Shown here piece after piece: positions 14,943 to 23,399 of a DNA stretch of 43,620 nt (within the stretch, counting starts at the first letter, position 1; each line of letters opens with the position of its first letter). The notes under the pieces are model-generated. The model was not told the origin of the DNA. It saw nothing but the letters and a program-made list of their open reading frames with translations, and made no database searches. The DNA lies in assembly GCA_934401725.1 (NCBI GenBank), contig CAKRSS010000011.1:1-43620 (forward strand). Direction: 5' to 3'. Origin of the DNA: an uncultured Eubacteriales bacterium. Lineage in GTDB: Bacteria > Bacillota > Clostridia > Oscillospirales > CAG-272. A program made the position numbers and the translations under genes.

Positions 14943-14980
14943 AAAACCGGTACCGCACAGATATGTGCGGTACCGGTTTT
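14943..14980. terminator. Bidirectional intrinsic terminator
   Basis: A 17-bp stem AAAACCGGTACCGCACA (14943-14959) and its complement at 14964-14980 with A- and T-rich ends in both orientations, between convergent genes. Confidence 0.9.
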
Positions 14981-14985
14981 GTATT

Positions 14986-15390
14986 TCAGCGTATCGGACG
15001 ACCGATGTTGAGTTTGCGTCGCCATTCGGGCGCGGGGGCGTCGTCGCCCCAGTATTCGTCAAGCGAGGTTATAAGCCCGTCGACGGCGCGGACGAAGGAG
15101 GTGACGTGGAAGGAGAGCCGCTTATCCTTTGTCGTCACGAGCATGGCGGTGACGATCAGCTCCACCGGCTTCGCCGCCGAGCACTCGCCGGAGTACTCAA
15201 CTGAGCGGACTATGCGCTCCTGTCGCCCCGTCCACTCGCCGGGATATTCGCAGTTGGCGCGTATGAATTCGTCGACGGTGAAGCATTCGTTGGTATTGTG
15301 CCAGCGTATGACGGCGTCGTCGGCGAAAAAGCGGCGCATCGCGGCGGCGTCCTGGTCGAGGACGGCCTGCCAGTAGCCTGTTATGTCCAT
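14986..15390 (-). CDS. SnoaL-like / NTF2-fold protein
   Basis: A 134-residue single-domain protein with the NTF2-like fold pattern: start YWQAVLDQDAAAMRRFFADDAVIRWHNTNE, where AVIRWHNTNE is the usual first-strand region, followed by strands with VELIVTAMLVT and SFHVTSFVRAVDGLI. Such proteins are small-molecule binders or enzymes; the substrate is not predictable. It lies 7 nt after the uracil-DNA glycosylase gene and is probably co-transcribed with it. GTGAG serves as a weak ribosome binding site. Confidence 0.75.
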   Translation of the reverse strand: MDITGYWQAVLDQDAAAMRRFFADDAVIRWHNTNECFTVDEFIRANCEYPGEWTGRQERIVRSVEYSGECSAAKPVELIVTAMLVTTKDKRLSFHVTSFVRAVDGLITSLDEYWGDDAPAPEWRRKLNIGRPIR

Positions 15391-15397
15391 ATCTGTC

Positions 15398-15958
15398 TCA
15401 CGGCTGACTCAGCTCGTCGAGCTTTGCTCGGATGGCTTTCATGTCGCGGAGCATGTCCTCGTTTTTGCGCGGGTCGCGCAGAAGTGCGGCCGGGTGGAAG
15501 ACGGCCGTCATATGATAGTCGCCTCGCTCGACCCAGGTTCCGTGCTCGCGCGTGATTTTGTAGTCGGGATGTATGAGCCGCATGGCCGCGATTCTGCCGA
15601 GGCAGACGATGACCTTCGGCCGTATCAGCCGCACCTGCTCGCGCAGATACCCTATGCAGGCGTCCTCCTCGGCGGGAAGGGGATCGCGGTTTTTGGGCGG
15701 GCGGCACTTGAGTATGTTCGCGATGTAGACGTCCTTGCGGTCGATGTCGACGGCGAACAGAAAACGGTCAAGCAGCTGTCCGGCACGCCCGACAAACGGG
15801 GTTCCGGTCAGATCCTCCTGCTCGCCCGGCGCTTCGCCCACAAACATAAGCTCCGCCTCGGAGTTTCCCGTGCCGAAAACAAGATTTGTCCGCGTTTCGT
15901 GCAGGGGACAGGCGGTGCAGCCCTTGCAGGTTTCGTACAGCTGGTCTAATTTATCCAT
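15398..15958 (-). CDS. Type-4 (4Fe-4S) uracil-DNA glycosylase
   Basis: Removes uracil from DNA at the start of base excision repair. The 186-residue protein has the exact four-cysteine pattern of type-4 enzymes, Cys14, Cys17, Cys85 and Cys101, which hold a 4Fe-4S cluster. Motif 1 is GEAPGEQED (41-49), FVGRAGQLLD (55-64) follows, and motif 2 is HPAALL (155-160). The start at 15958 is preferred over an upstream in-frame start because CGGAG is 5 nt away and the protein begins as the family does. The promoter is probably at 16097-16125, with a leader of roughly 130 nt containing a palindrome half. The SnoaL-like gene follows in the same unit. Confidence 0.95.
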   Translation of the reverse strand: MDKLDQLYETCKGCTACPLHETRTNLVFGTGNSEAELMFVGEAPGEQEDLTGTPFVGRAGQLLDRFLFAVDIDRKDVYIANILKCRPPKNRDPLPAEEDACIGYLREQVRLIRPKVIVCLGRIAAMRLIHPDYKITREHGTWVERGDYHMTAVFHPAALLRDPRKNEDMLRDMKAIRAKLDELSQP

Positions 15959-16047
15959 AAAAACTCCGTGTTGTTCGGGTTCGTCGCGCGATGTTCGGCC
16001 GGCTATATGCCGGGGAGCGTCACAGCTCACGAAAATACATGACTGTG

Positions 16048-16069
16048 CAATTGCGCGGCGGGGCCTTTA
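16048..16069. repeat. Half-copy of the dispersed GC-rich palindrome (D1)
   Basis: CAATTGCGCGGCGGGGCCTT resembles the arm of the palindromes at 27552, 28303 and 40870 (core TTGCGCGGYGANGCCTT). No matching second arm pairs with it at the normal distance. Confidence 0.55.
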
Positions 16070-16096
16070 GTATTGCCGTCAGTCCGGCACGACTCA

Positions 16097-16125
16097 ATTA
16101 TACCAGATAACACGCGCGTTTTCAA
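16097..16125 (-). promoter_or_regulatory. Promoter of the uracil-DNA glycosylase gene
   Basis: On the minus strand, TTGAAA (16120-16125), 17-bp spacer, TATAAT (16097-16102). The -35 box is the end of a palindrome half-copy (GCCTTGAAAA). Confidence 0.75.
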
Positions 16126-16137
16126 GGCATCGCCGCC
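16123..16137. repeat. Half-copy of the dispersed GC-rich palindrome (D2)
   Basis: CAAGGCATCGCCGCC matches the left arm at 27552 (AAGGCATCGCCGCGC). Read on the minus strand, it ends in GATGCCTTG and feeds the -35 box at 16120-16125. Confidence 0.6.
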
Positions 16138-16166
16138 AAAAAATCATTTTTTGTCGTCCTGCGGTA

Positions 16167-16832
16167 TCAAAGCGCCGCGAGGTGCTCGACGGCCGCCCCG
16201 CCGAAAATTTCCTTGCCGTGCTCGGCTATGTAAAGACGCAGCCACCCCGCTTCCGACGCTTTTCCGAATTCGTTCATTATGCAGTACAGCTCACGCCGCT
16301 CGTCCGCGTCCTCCGGCGACACAAATAAATACCACTGCCCCCCATCGCCTGCATATGCTGATGATGGGCACTGCGCCGACAGCATTCGGCAGCAGCTGAC
16401 GAGCGCGTCGAAACTGTCGAAGGTGAACGCCAGCTCCTCGGGCGTCGGCTCCTTGCCCGCGGCCGCCGGTTGCCGGCGTGTCGACTCCCCTCCGGTCGAC
16501 TTCGGCGCCCGATTGGAGCCGCCCTTCGTTCCGGCAGGGCCCGCACCGGCGTCTTTTGCGTCGGCGCGTCGTTCGCCCGCCGACAGCAGTCCGACCTTTG
16601 TTACAAACATTTCGCAGCCGCCCTCGCGCGAGGGGTAGAGCTGTATGAACACGCGGTCGCGGGCGGCGTCAAAGCCGGTTCGGTGCTTGGCCTCGTCAAG
16701 TATGCTCCAGAAGGCGCGGCGCGTTTCGGTGTTGTCGTAGTCGGCGCTTTCGCAGTCAAGGTCGTAGCGGGTCATGTCCTCACGGGTGAGCATTATTTTC
16801 AGCTTTGTGTCGTTTATGAGTATAAGCTCCAT
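16167..16832 (-). CDS. mecA: Adaptor protein MecA
   Basis: MecA adaptors deliver substrates to the ClpC/ClpP protease; in Bacillus the main one is the competence factor ComK. The 221-residue protein shows the N-terminal MecA pattern (MELILINDTKLKIMLTREDM; then ETRRAFWSILDEAKHRTGFD) and the C-terminal ClpC-binding domain (FTFDSFDALVSCCRML, WYLFVSPED, LYIAEHGKEI). The linker between them (about 88-128) is unusually Gly/Ala/Ser/Lys-rich. The upstream site GGTAAGGG is a modest ribosome binding site. There is no obvious partner gene nearby. In Clostridia the physiological target is generally not established. Confidence 0.88.
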   Translation of the reverse strand: MELILINDTKLKIMLTREDMTRYDLDCESADYDNTETRRAFWSILDEAKHRTGFDAARDRVFIQLYPSREGGCEMFVTKVGLLSAGERRADAKDAGAGPAGTKGGSNRAPKSTGGESTRRQPAAAGKEPTPEELAFTFDSFDALVSCCRMLSAQCPSSAYAGDGGQWYLFVSPEDADERRELYCIMNEFGKASEAGWLRLYIAEHGKEIFGGAAVEHLAAL

Positions 16833-16955
16833 TGTGATACCCTTACCTTTCGGTGATAAATTCCGCGGCTCGGCCGCGGGCTCTTACTAATAATTATAAG
16901 CCCGCGCGAGAATAAATGTAACCCCTAAAATAATGGAAAATACGCCGCGCCGGGA

Positions 16956-16984
16956 TTGACTTGAAGGGGCGGATATGGTATGAT
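16956..16984 (+). promoter_or_regulatory. Promoter of the helicase gene
   Basis: TTGACT (16956-16961), 17-bp spacer, TATGAT (16979-16984), about 27 nt before the start. Confidence 0.75.
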
Positions 16985-17011
16985 ATATCTATCATTTATG
17001 GGAGGTGCGGT

Positions 17012-19348
17012 ATGCGATACGACAGACTGACGGGCAGCGTTGCGCTCAATATCTGCGAGCTTTGCGGGCGTCCTGACGACGCCGAGCGCCAGCGTCTCGG
17101 CGACGCGGCGGGGCTCGAGTTGACGACCTACCGCACGCAGTATGTTCACAACGACATCACATATATGATAATCGGCTCGGCGTATGTGAAGAATGACGTT
17201 ATTTGTGATGTGACTCCCTACATGCCAGACGCTCCGCTGCCGTCCGCAGGGGATGGAACGCTGCTCGCGGCGTTTCTCTGGTGCCTGCACACGGGAGCCG
17301 ACACGGCGCATCTCGCGGTGCTCGGCGTGGACGGCGACGGAAACGTCTGCGGGGGTGAGGTCGTCTCGCGCGGACGCGAGGCGCTGGAAAAATATTTTCT
17401 GCGCCGCCTCGATAAGGTCGCGGGCGTCGCGGCCATGCTGCGCGAGCGCGCCGAGCAGATACTGCCGTCGGCGGCGCGCGTCCGCTTTCCCTATCCGGGA
17501 TTGCGGCGCGGTCAGCGGCTGATGATGGAGGAGTGCTATGACTGCATGTGCCGCGGCGAGCGGCTGTTTGTTGAGGCTCCGACGGGAATCGGCAAGACCA
17601 TATCCGCGCTTTACCCCGCTGTGAAGTACCTCGGGGCGGGCAAGTGCGACAAGATTTTTTATGTCACCGCCAAGAGCAGCACGCAGAACGAGGCCTATAA
17701 GGCGGCGGGGGCGCTGTTCCGTGGCGGCGCGATGCTGCGGACGGTGGTGCTGTCGGCCAAGGAGCAAATGTGCCTGCGCCGCGAGCACATGACGGCGGGC
17801 ATGTGCGACGTGCGCCATTGTCGCTACGCGACGGCGTCGGCGGAGACCGTGATGGCGGGGGCGAGCGAGCTGCTGTCGCTTCAGAATGGCTATGACGGCG
17901 CAATTATACGCCGCGTGGCCGAGCGATACGGCGTCTGCCCCTACGAGCTGTCGCTGACGCTCGCCGAATACTGCGAGATCGTGATCGCGGATTACAACTA
18001 CATCTTCGACCCGCTGGTCTATTTGCGCCGCTTCTTCCGTGACGCGGGGGACGACGCGCGCTACATTCTGCTCATCGACGAGGCGCACAACCTCGCCGAC
18101 CGCGCGCGGGAGATGTATTCGTCCGAGCTGTGCAGTGACGACGTGCGCGCGCTTCGCGCGCAGGTCGCCGACATGCTGCCCGAGCTTTGCGCCATGCTTG
18201 ACGCCTTTCTCGGCGACTTTGCCGCGGCGCGCCGTCGGTGCGGCGAGAACTCCGAGCGCGGCGCGGACGGTGTCATGCGCGGCTTCAGTATAAGCCGCGA
18301 GCGCGATGTCAGCTTCGACGCGCACGCGGAGTTTCTTTGTCGCGAGCTCGGGCGGAGGCTGAACTCCGATACGGAGCAGCCGGGATATGCCGCTATGGCG
18401 GCGCTTTATCGTCGGCTGAGGCGATATATCGTCGCGGGCGAGCTGAGCGGCGACAGCTCGATGCTTTACTGTCAGTTCGAAAGCGAGCGTGTGACGCTGC
18501 GCTCGCTGTGTATCGATCCGTCCGCCGTGCTTGACGGGCGCATGAAGCGCTTTTCGAGCGTGGTGCTGTTCTCAGCGACGCTGACCCCGCCCGACTACTT
18601 CAACGACCTGCTCGGCGGGGGCCGGAGCGCCGTCAATCTTGCGCTGCGCTCGCCCTACGATGAAGGTAACCTGTTCCTCGGCGCTGTCACCGACGTCAGC
18701 ACACGCTTTGAGGACAGGGAAAAGTCGCTCGCGCGGACGGTCAGCTACATCGCTGCGACGGTCAGCGCGCGGCGGGGCAATTACATGGTGTATTTCCCGT
18801 CTTACGACTACATGCACCGCGCCGCCGAACTGTTCGGCAAGCGCTTTCCGGCGGTGAGGCTGCTCGAGCAGAAGCGCGGCATGAGCCGCGCCGACCGCGA
18901 CGCGTTTCTCTCACAGTTCAAGCTTGGCGACGGGGTGATGCGGGTCGGCTTCTGCGTGCTCGGCGGCAGCTTTTCCGAAGGCGTTGACCTGCCGGGACAG
19001 TGCCTTATCGGCGCTGTGATCGTCGGGGTGGGCATCCCTGGGCTGTCGGGCGAGCGGAACATCATGCGCGACTATTTTCAGCTGACGCGCGAGTCAGGCT
19101 ACGACTACGCCTACACCTACCCTGGCATGAACAACGTGCTCCAGGCCGCCGGGCGCGTCATTCGCTCGGATACAGACCGCGGGGTGGTCGTTCTCATCGA
19201 CGACCGCTACGGGACGGAACAATATAAGGCCATGTACCCGGAGAACTGGCAGCATATGAAGTATTTTAATCAACCGGCTTCACTAAATGCCGGGATATTG
19301 GAATTCTGGCGTCAAGAACAACCAAAAAATGCAGACGGCAATAAATAA
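17012..19348 (+). CDS. Superfamily 2 DNA helicase, DinG/XPD family with Fe-S cluster
   Basis: An ATP-dependent 5'-3' DNA helicase probably acting in repair or replication-fork rescue. The 778-residue protein has Walker A APTGIGKT (189-196), motif Ia with FYVTAKSSTQ, Walker B DEAH (356-359) and the C-terminal helicase motifs (FSATLTPPDYF; QAAGRVIRSDTDRGVVVLIDDRYG). Four cysteines between motifs Ia and II (254, 265, 270, 309) fit the XPD/DinG 4Fe-4S cluster. The first ~160 residues before the helicase core are an extra domain; in related clostridial proteins this is described as PD-(D/E)XK-like, but I see no clear catalytic motif. ATG 17012 has GGAGGTG upstream; a longer reading from 16961 would start inside the promoter. 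Confidence 0.9.
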   Translation: MRYDRLTGSVALNICELCGRPDDAERQRLGDAAGLELTTYRTQYVHNDITYMIIGSAYVKNDVICDVTPYMPDAPLPSAGDGTLLAAFLWCLHTGADTAHLAVLGVDGDGNVCGGEVVSRGREALEKYFLRRLDKVAGVAAMLRERAEQILPSAARVRFPYPGLRRGQRLMMEECYDCMCRGERLFVEAPTGIGKTISALYPAVKYLGAGKCDKIFYVTAKSSTQNEAYKAAGALFRGGAMLRTVVLSAKEQMCLRREHMTAGMCDVRHCRYATASAETVMAGASELLSLQNGYDGAIIRRVAERYGVCPYELSLTLAEYCEIVIADYNYIFDPLVYLRRFFRDAGDDARYILLIDEAHNLADRAREMYSSELCSDDVRALRAQVADMLPELCAMLDAFLGDFAAARRRCGENSERGADGVMRGFSISRERDVSFDAHAEFLCRELGRRLNSDTEQPGYAAMAALYRRLRRYIVAGELSGDSSMLYCQFESERVTLRSLCIDPSAVLDGRMKRFSSVVLFSATLTPPDYFNDLLGGGRSAVNLALRSPYDEGNLFLGAVTDVSTRFEDREKSLARTVSYIAATVSARRGNYMVYFPSYDYMHRAAELFGKRFPAVRLLEQKRGMSRADRDAFLSQFKLGDGVMRVGFCVLGGSFSEGVDLPGQCLIGAVIVGVGIPGLSGERNIMRDYFQLTRESGYDYAYTYPGMNNVLQAAGRVIRSDTDRGVVVLIDDRYGTEQYKAMYPENWQHMKYFNQPASLNAGILEFWRQEQPKNADGNK

Positions 19349-19363
19349 AATTGCAAAAATCCC

Positions 19364-19392
19364 TTGATTTTTTTGCAAAGATGTGTTATAAT
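19364..19392 (+). promoter_or_regulatory. Promoter of the aminotransferase/radical SAM operon
   Basis: TTGATT (19364-19369), 17-bp spacer, TATAAT (19387-19392). Confidence 0.8.
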
Positions 19393-19448
19393 ACACCCTG
19401 GCGGCAAAGTTCGCCCCTTTATTACGTTTGTTTTTATGGAGGTTTATC

Positions 19449-20747
19449 TTGGAGTACATGTCGATGAGCGGTCAGCTGCTGGCCGCAGAGCATGAGGCGC
19501 TGCTGCGCCGTTACGAGGACTACAAGCGCATGAATCTGACGTTGGATCTTTCCCGCGGAAAGCCCGGCCAGAAGCAGCTTGATATGCTCACGGGTATGTT
19601 GGACTGCATTTCAGAGGCGTCCGACTGCCGCTCCGAAACAGGCTATGATTACCGTAACTACGGCCTGCTTGACGGTGTTCCCGAGGCGAAAAAACTGTTC
19701 TCCGACCTGCTTGGGATAGACAAGGATATGATAATGGTCTGCGGCAACTCGTCGCTTAACCTGATGTATGACGAGATGGCGCGCGCCATGCTCTACGGCG
19801 TCGCTGGCGGCAACGGCCCGTGGGTCAAAAACAAAAAGAACCGCTTTCTCTGCCCGGTGCCGGGCTACGACCGTCACTTCGCTATCTGCGAGTCGCTCGG
19901 CATTGAGATGATAAACGTGCCCATGTCGCCGACAGGCCCTGACATGGACATGATAGAGAGACTCGTCGAGAGCGACGACACCATACGCGGCGTCTGGTGC
20001 TGCCCGAAGTATTCCAACCCCGACGGATATACATATTCCGATGAGACGGTTGAGAGATTTGCGTCGCTGCGCCCCGCGTCGCCGGATTTCCGCATTTTCT
20101 GGGACAACGCCTACGCCGTCCACGACCTTTACGACGACGAGAGCGAGCGCGACCACCTCGCCGACATATTCGAGGCCTGCCGCCGCCACGGAACGGAGGA
20201 CTCGGTGTTTTATTTCGCGTCGACCTCAAAGATTTCGTTCCCCGGCTCGGGCGTTGCGATACTCGCGGCGTCGAAGAACAATCTCGATCAGATAAAGTCC
20301 ATCATGGGCGTTCAGACCATCGGCTTTGACAAGATAAATCAGATACGCCACGTGCGCTACTTCCGTACGGCGGAGAACATCCGCGAGCACATGAAGCTGC
20401 TGGCATCGGTTATACGTCCGAAGTTTGAGATTGTTCAGAAGGTGCTTGCCGAGGAGATCGGAGACACGGGAGCGGCCAGGTGGATTAACCCGCGCGGAGG
20501 CTATTTCATCAGCCTTTACACCATGGACGGCTGCGCTGCACGCGCCTTCAAGCTCGCCGAGCAGGCGGGCGTCAGAATGACGGCCGCGGGCGCTGCCTAC
20601 CCGTACCACCGCGACGAGCACGACAGCCACATCCGTATCGCGCCGACCTATCCGTCGGACGAGGAGCTGTTTATCGCTATGCACGTCTTCAGCGTGTGCG
20701 TCAAGCTCGCAGCGCTTGAAAAGCTCATGGGTACATCACAAAAATGA
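19449..20747 (+). CDS. Class I/II aminotransferase, aspartate aminotransferase-like (PF12897 type)
   Basis: A PLP-dependent fold-type I aminotransferase, 432 residues. It begins with the group hallmark LDLSRGKPGQKQLDML and continues with VCGNSSLNLMYD, CPVPGYDRHFAI, WCCPKYSNPDGYTYSDETV (PLP Asn/Asp region), FWDNAYAVHDL, and STSKISFPGSG with Lys261 as the Schiff-base lysine. This pattern fits the subgroup Ic aspartate aminotransferases rather than AspC. It likely transfers amino groups between aspartate and 2-oxoglutarate, though the exact substrate is not proven. The TTG at 19449 is chosen because GGAGG lies exactly 6 nt upstream; ATGs at 19458 and 19464 are alternatives. It overlaps the next gene by 4 nt. 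Confidence 0.88.
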   Translation: MEYMSMSGQLLAAEHEALLRRYEDYKRMNLTLDLSRGKPGQKQLDMLTGMLDCISEASDCRSETGYDYRNYGLLDGVPEAKKLFSDLLGIDKDMIMVCGNSSLNLMYDEMARAMLYGVAGGNGPWVKNKKNRFLCPVPGYDRHFAICESLGIEMINVPMSPTGPDMDMIERLVESDDTIRGVWCCPKYSNPDGYTYSDETVERFASLRPASPDFRIFWDNAYAVHDLYDDESERDHLADIFEACRRHGTEDSVFYFASTSKISFPGSGVAILAASKNNLDQIKSIMGVQTIGFDKINQIRHVRYFRTAENIREHMKLLASVIRPKFEIVQKVLAEEIGDTGAARWINPRGGYFISLYTMDGCAARAFKLAEQAGVRMTAAGAAYPYHRDEHDSHIRIAPTYPSDEELFIAMHVFSVCVKLAALEKLMGTSQK

Positions 20748-21712
20748 AAATAGCGCAGAGAAACAGCAATCCTTTTGTGTTCAGTGACTCCAATAAGCGT
20801 TACTACACATACGATTACTACCTCCGCCGGACGTTTGGAGACAAGGTCGCCAAGCTGCCGGTGGACGCCGGATTCACCTGCCCGAATATTGACGGGCGGT
20901 GCGGTCGCGGCGGCTGCATATACTGCTCATCAAGGGGGAGCGGCGATTTCGCCGGTCCCCCACGGTTGTCTGTAACGGAACAGCTGACCATGGGAGCTAC
21001 GCGCATGGCGTCAAAATGGGACACGGGCAAGTATATTGCTTATTTTCAGGCGCACACCAACACATATGCGCCGCTCCCGGTTCTGCGGGAGAAGTTTGAG
21101 GAGGCGCTAAGTTTTCCCGGCGTCGTGGGGCTGAATATAGCAACGCGGGCGGACTGCCTCGAGCCCGATGTCGTCGACTATCTCGCGGAGCTGTCCTGCC
21201 GCACGGTGCTGACGGTGGAGCTGGGGTTACAGTCGGCGCACGACGAGACGGCGGCGCGCATCAACCGCGGGCATACGTGGGCGCAGTTTGTTGCGGGATA
21301 CGAGCGGCTGCGCCGCGCCGGAGACCGGATAAACATATGCGTCCACACGATACTGGGACTGCCCGGCGAGAACGACGATATGATGCTCGGGACGGCGCGC
21401 CGCGTGGCTGCGCTGCATCCCGAGCAGGTCAAGCTGCACCTGCTTTACGTCCTTCACGGAACGCAGCTCGGCGAGATGTACGCGGCGGGGGACTATGTGC
21501 CGCTCGAGCGCGAGAGATATGTCCGGCTGGTGGCCGACACGCTTGAGCTTTTGCCTCCGGACGTCGTCATCGCGCGCCTGACCGGCGACGGTGCACCCGG
21601 CGACCTGCTCGCCCCGCTCTGGAGCCGCCGCAAGGTCACGGTCATAAACGATGTCGATAAGCTGCTTTTCTCCCGCGGCTCGATGCAGGGACTTCGCTGG
21701 CAGGGTGATTGA
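20744..21712 (+). CDS. Radical SAM protein, YhcC/TIGR01212 family
   Basis: A 322-residue radical S-adenosylmethionine protein. The cluster motif has the unusual spacing of this family: Cys46, then Cys58-x2-Cys61 (FTCPN, GGCIYC), after the family-typical start RYYTYDYYLRRTFGDKVAKLPVDAG. The rest shows the radical SAM barrel: LNIATRADCL, LTVELGLQSAH, ICVHTILGLPGE and VKLHLLYVLHGTQL. The enzyme's reaction is unknown in the family. It overlaps the aminotransferase gene by ATGA, so translation is coupled. Its stop codon is inside the -35 box of the next promoter. Confidence 0.92.
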   Translation: MKIAQRNSNPFVFSDSNKRYYTYDYYLRRTFGDKVAKLPVDAGFTCPNIDGRCGRGGCIYCSSRGSGDFAGPPRLSVTEQLTMGATRMASKWDTGKYIAYFQAHTNTYAPLPVLREKFEEALSFPGVVGLNIATRADCLEPDVVDYLAELSCRTVLTVELGLQSAHDETAARINRGHTWAQFVAGYERLRRAGDRINICVHTILGLPGENDDMMLGTARRVAALHPEQVKLHLLYVLHGTQLGEMYAAGDYVPLERERYVRLVADTLELLPPDVVIARLTGDGAPGDLLAPLWSRRKVTVINDVDKLLFSRGSMQGLRWQGD

Positions 21713-21737
21713 CAAAGATAGCGTGGTATGTTATAAT
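21709..21737 (+). promoter_or_regulatory. Consensus promoter overlapping the radical SAM stop codon
   Basis: TTGACA (21709-21714), 17-bp spacer, TATAAT (21732-21737). The TGA stop at 21710-21712 lies within the -35 box. A small hairpin (CGTCCGA/TCGGACG) follows in the leader. Confidence 0.88.
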
Positions 21738-21799
21738 CATTGAGGGGCGCCGCACACAACGCCGGCGTCCGAAGTTTCCGTCGGACGGGAGGTATTCAA

Positions 21800-23296
21800 A
21801 TGAAAGCAAAATTAAGAATGACTCTCTCATTTTTACTCATACTGATGTGCGTCGTGGTACTTGCGGTGCCCGCGGCGGCAGTCGACGACGCCAAGTCGTT
21901 GGGACTCAAGACGCTTGACGGCGCATCGGCGCACATATGCGAGGTGTCGGGACTGCGCTTCCGCGGCAGCATCAGCCGCACGGAGTATGACAGCCTTGCA
22001 GGCCGCGCGGGCGGCATTGAGACAGGATTGCTGATTGCTACGGCCGATGATCTCGAGAAGGTTGGCAGTTTTACCGCCGATGAGCTTGCTCGCGGCGGGG
22101 CTTCCTTTACGGCGGTCGCCGCTGAGCCGGTCGCAGAGGGCGAGAACTACGTTTTCGTCGCTGAGATAGGGAACATTACGTCCGATAAGTACGGCGTGCA
22201 GTATGCCGCGCGGGCGTATGTCAAGCTACCTGGCGAGGGCACGTACATTTACGCTGACGACTACACGGTGCGCTCGGTTGGCGAGGTGGCCGCGAAGGCT
22301 GTCGACGACTACGAGCTCGGCGACAAGGACGGCATGGCTTACAGCCTCGTGTCCGAGGCGATGGTCAACCGTCAGGTCGCGAATGTGTATAAGAAGCAGG
22401 GCGTCGTCACGGACGGGCTGCGGCAGGTAGGCAAGATCGGGATATATGTCGAGTCGGGGACGGCCTCGGTTCAGATGTATGACGCTTATGTTTACAGCCG
22501 CTACACCGAGGAGGCGCTGAAGACTCTCGAGGGCTTCGTGACGGCGTGCATGTCGGAGTACACCGGTTATTCCGCCGATCGCAACACCTTCCGCGACAGC
22601 ATTCTGCGCCTTTACACTAAGTTTGTTGCCAATACCGACAAGTCGTATCTGACGCACTGGATGCTTGAGTCGTCGCTGACACAGGCGGAGAACAACATAG
22701 CCGCCATTCGCTGTTTTAACTACGACCCGCTGACTTACAGTGCGTACAGCGTTGTCGATGGAACAAAGGTTCAACTTTACTGGCGCGACCGCAGTCACAG
22801 CGGCACGACGACGGACAATACCGGCCTGCCCATCATGATAACGGTCGGTACCGAGCTTCAGATGCGCATGGCGCTTGTCCGCACCTACATCGAGGCCTGC
22901 GACGGGCTGATGTACAGCCTCAGCGCGTCCGATGTTCAGAGCTTCCGACAGAAGCTTGATGCGGATTATGCCAAGGCCAAGGGCGTATTCGCATCCTCTG
23001 CCGACGCGACGGCGCTGCTTGAGCTCGAGTACACCGCGCTGTGCGCCTTCCTTGACGGCGGCGCGTCCGACTATCTTGCGGGAGAGCAGGGCGCCGACAG
23101 CTATTTCGGCGTTGTCTGTGATTTTAACACCGCAGACCGCACCGATGTTACGCTGAAGCCGGCGGATGATGTCGTTTCTGCACTCGAGGGGGGGCTTGAC
23201 GCTTACGCCGCAAAGCTTGGCGGCATCAACGCCGAGGCGCGCAGCCGGATGTCGGCTATCGCCACGCAGTTCGGACTTACCGTGAATTTTGACTGA
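21800..23296 (+). CDS. Exported protein of unknown function with a 'GLRFRGSI'-type domain
   Basis: A 498-residue secreted protein. Signal peptide: MKAKLRMTLSFLLILMCVVVL with a cleavage-like AVPAAAV. The first domain (about 30-180: ASAHICEVSGLRFRGSI, GLLIATADDLEKVG, YVFVAEIGNI, YGVQYAARAYVKL, YIYADDYTVRSV) is a pattern I recognise from many large surface proteins of gut Clostridia but cannot name functionally. The rest is mostly helical with no catalytic motif seen. No sortase motif, dockerin or lipobox is visible, so it is either released or held by interactions. GGGAGG stands about 7 nt upstream of ATG 21800. It has its own strong promoter. A hairpin separates it from the following lipoprotein gene. 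Confidence 0.75.
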   Translation: MKAKLRMTLSFLLILMCVVVLAVPAAAVDDAKSLGLKTLDGASAHICEVSGLRFRGSISRTEYDSLAGRAGGIETGLLIATADDLEKVGSFTADELARGGASFTAVAAEPVAEGENYVFVAEIGNITSDKYGVQYAARAYVKLPGEGTYIYADDYTVRSVGEVAAKAVDDYELGDKDGMAYSLVSEAMVNRQVANVYKKQGVVTDGLRQVGKIGIYVESGTASVQMYDAYVYSRYTEEALKTLEGFVTACMSEYTGYSADRNTFRDSILRLYTKFVANTDKSYLTHWMLESSLTQAENNIAAIRCFNYDPLTYSAYSVVDGTKVQLYWRDRSHSGTTTDNTGLPIMITVGTELQMRMALVRTYIEACDGLMYSLSASDVQSFRQKLDADYAKAKGVFASSADATALLELEYTALCAFLDGGASDYLAGEQGADSYFGVVCDFNTADRTDVTLKPADDVVSALEGGLDAYAAKLGGINAEARSRMSAIATQFGLTVNFD

Positions 23297-23302
23297 AGCT
23301 AA

Positions 23303-23331
23303 GGCTCCACCGCAGGCGCGGCGGAGCCTTA
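23303..23331 (+). terminator. Hairpin between the two exported-protein genes
   Basis: AAGGCTCCACCGC and GCGGCGGAGCCTT form a long stem, but on the plus strand it is followed by AAAAAA rather than T. It may be a partial terminator or an RNA-stabilising hairpin. Confidence 0.5.
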
Positions 23332-23399
23332 AAAAACAACCCGAGAACAACAATTATGAAAGGAACGACGCGCTCGGAGAGGGCACGTCAGCTGAGAAA

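Noticed and set aside
16961..17011. Upstream start for the helicase, 17 codons longer
   Set aside because: It would start within the -35/-10 promoter region; ATG 17012 has the GGAGGTG site.
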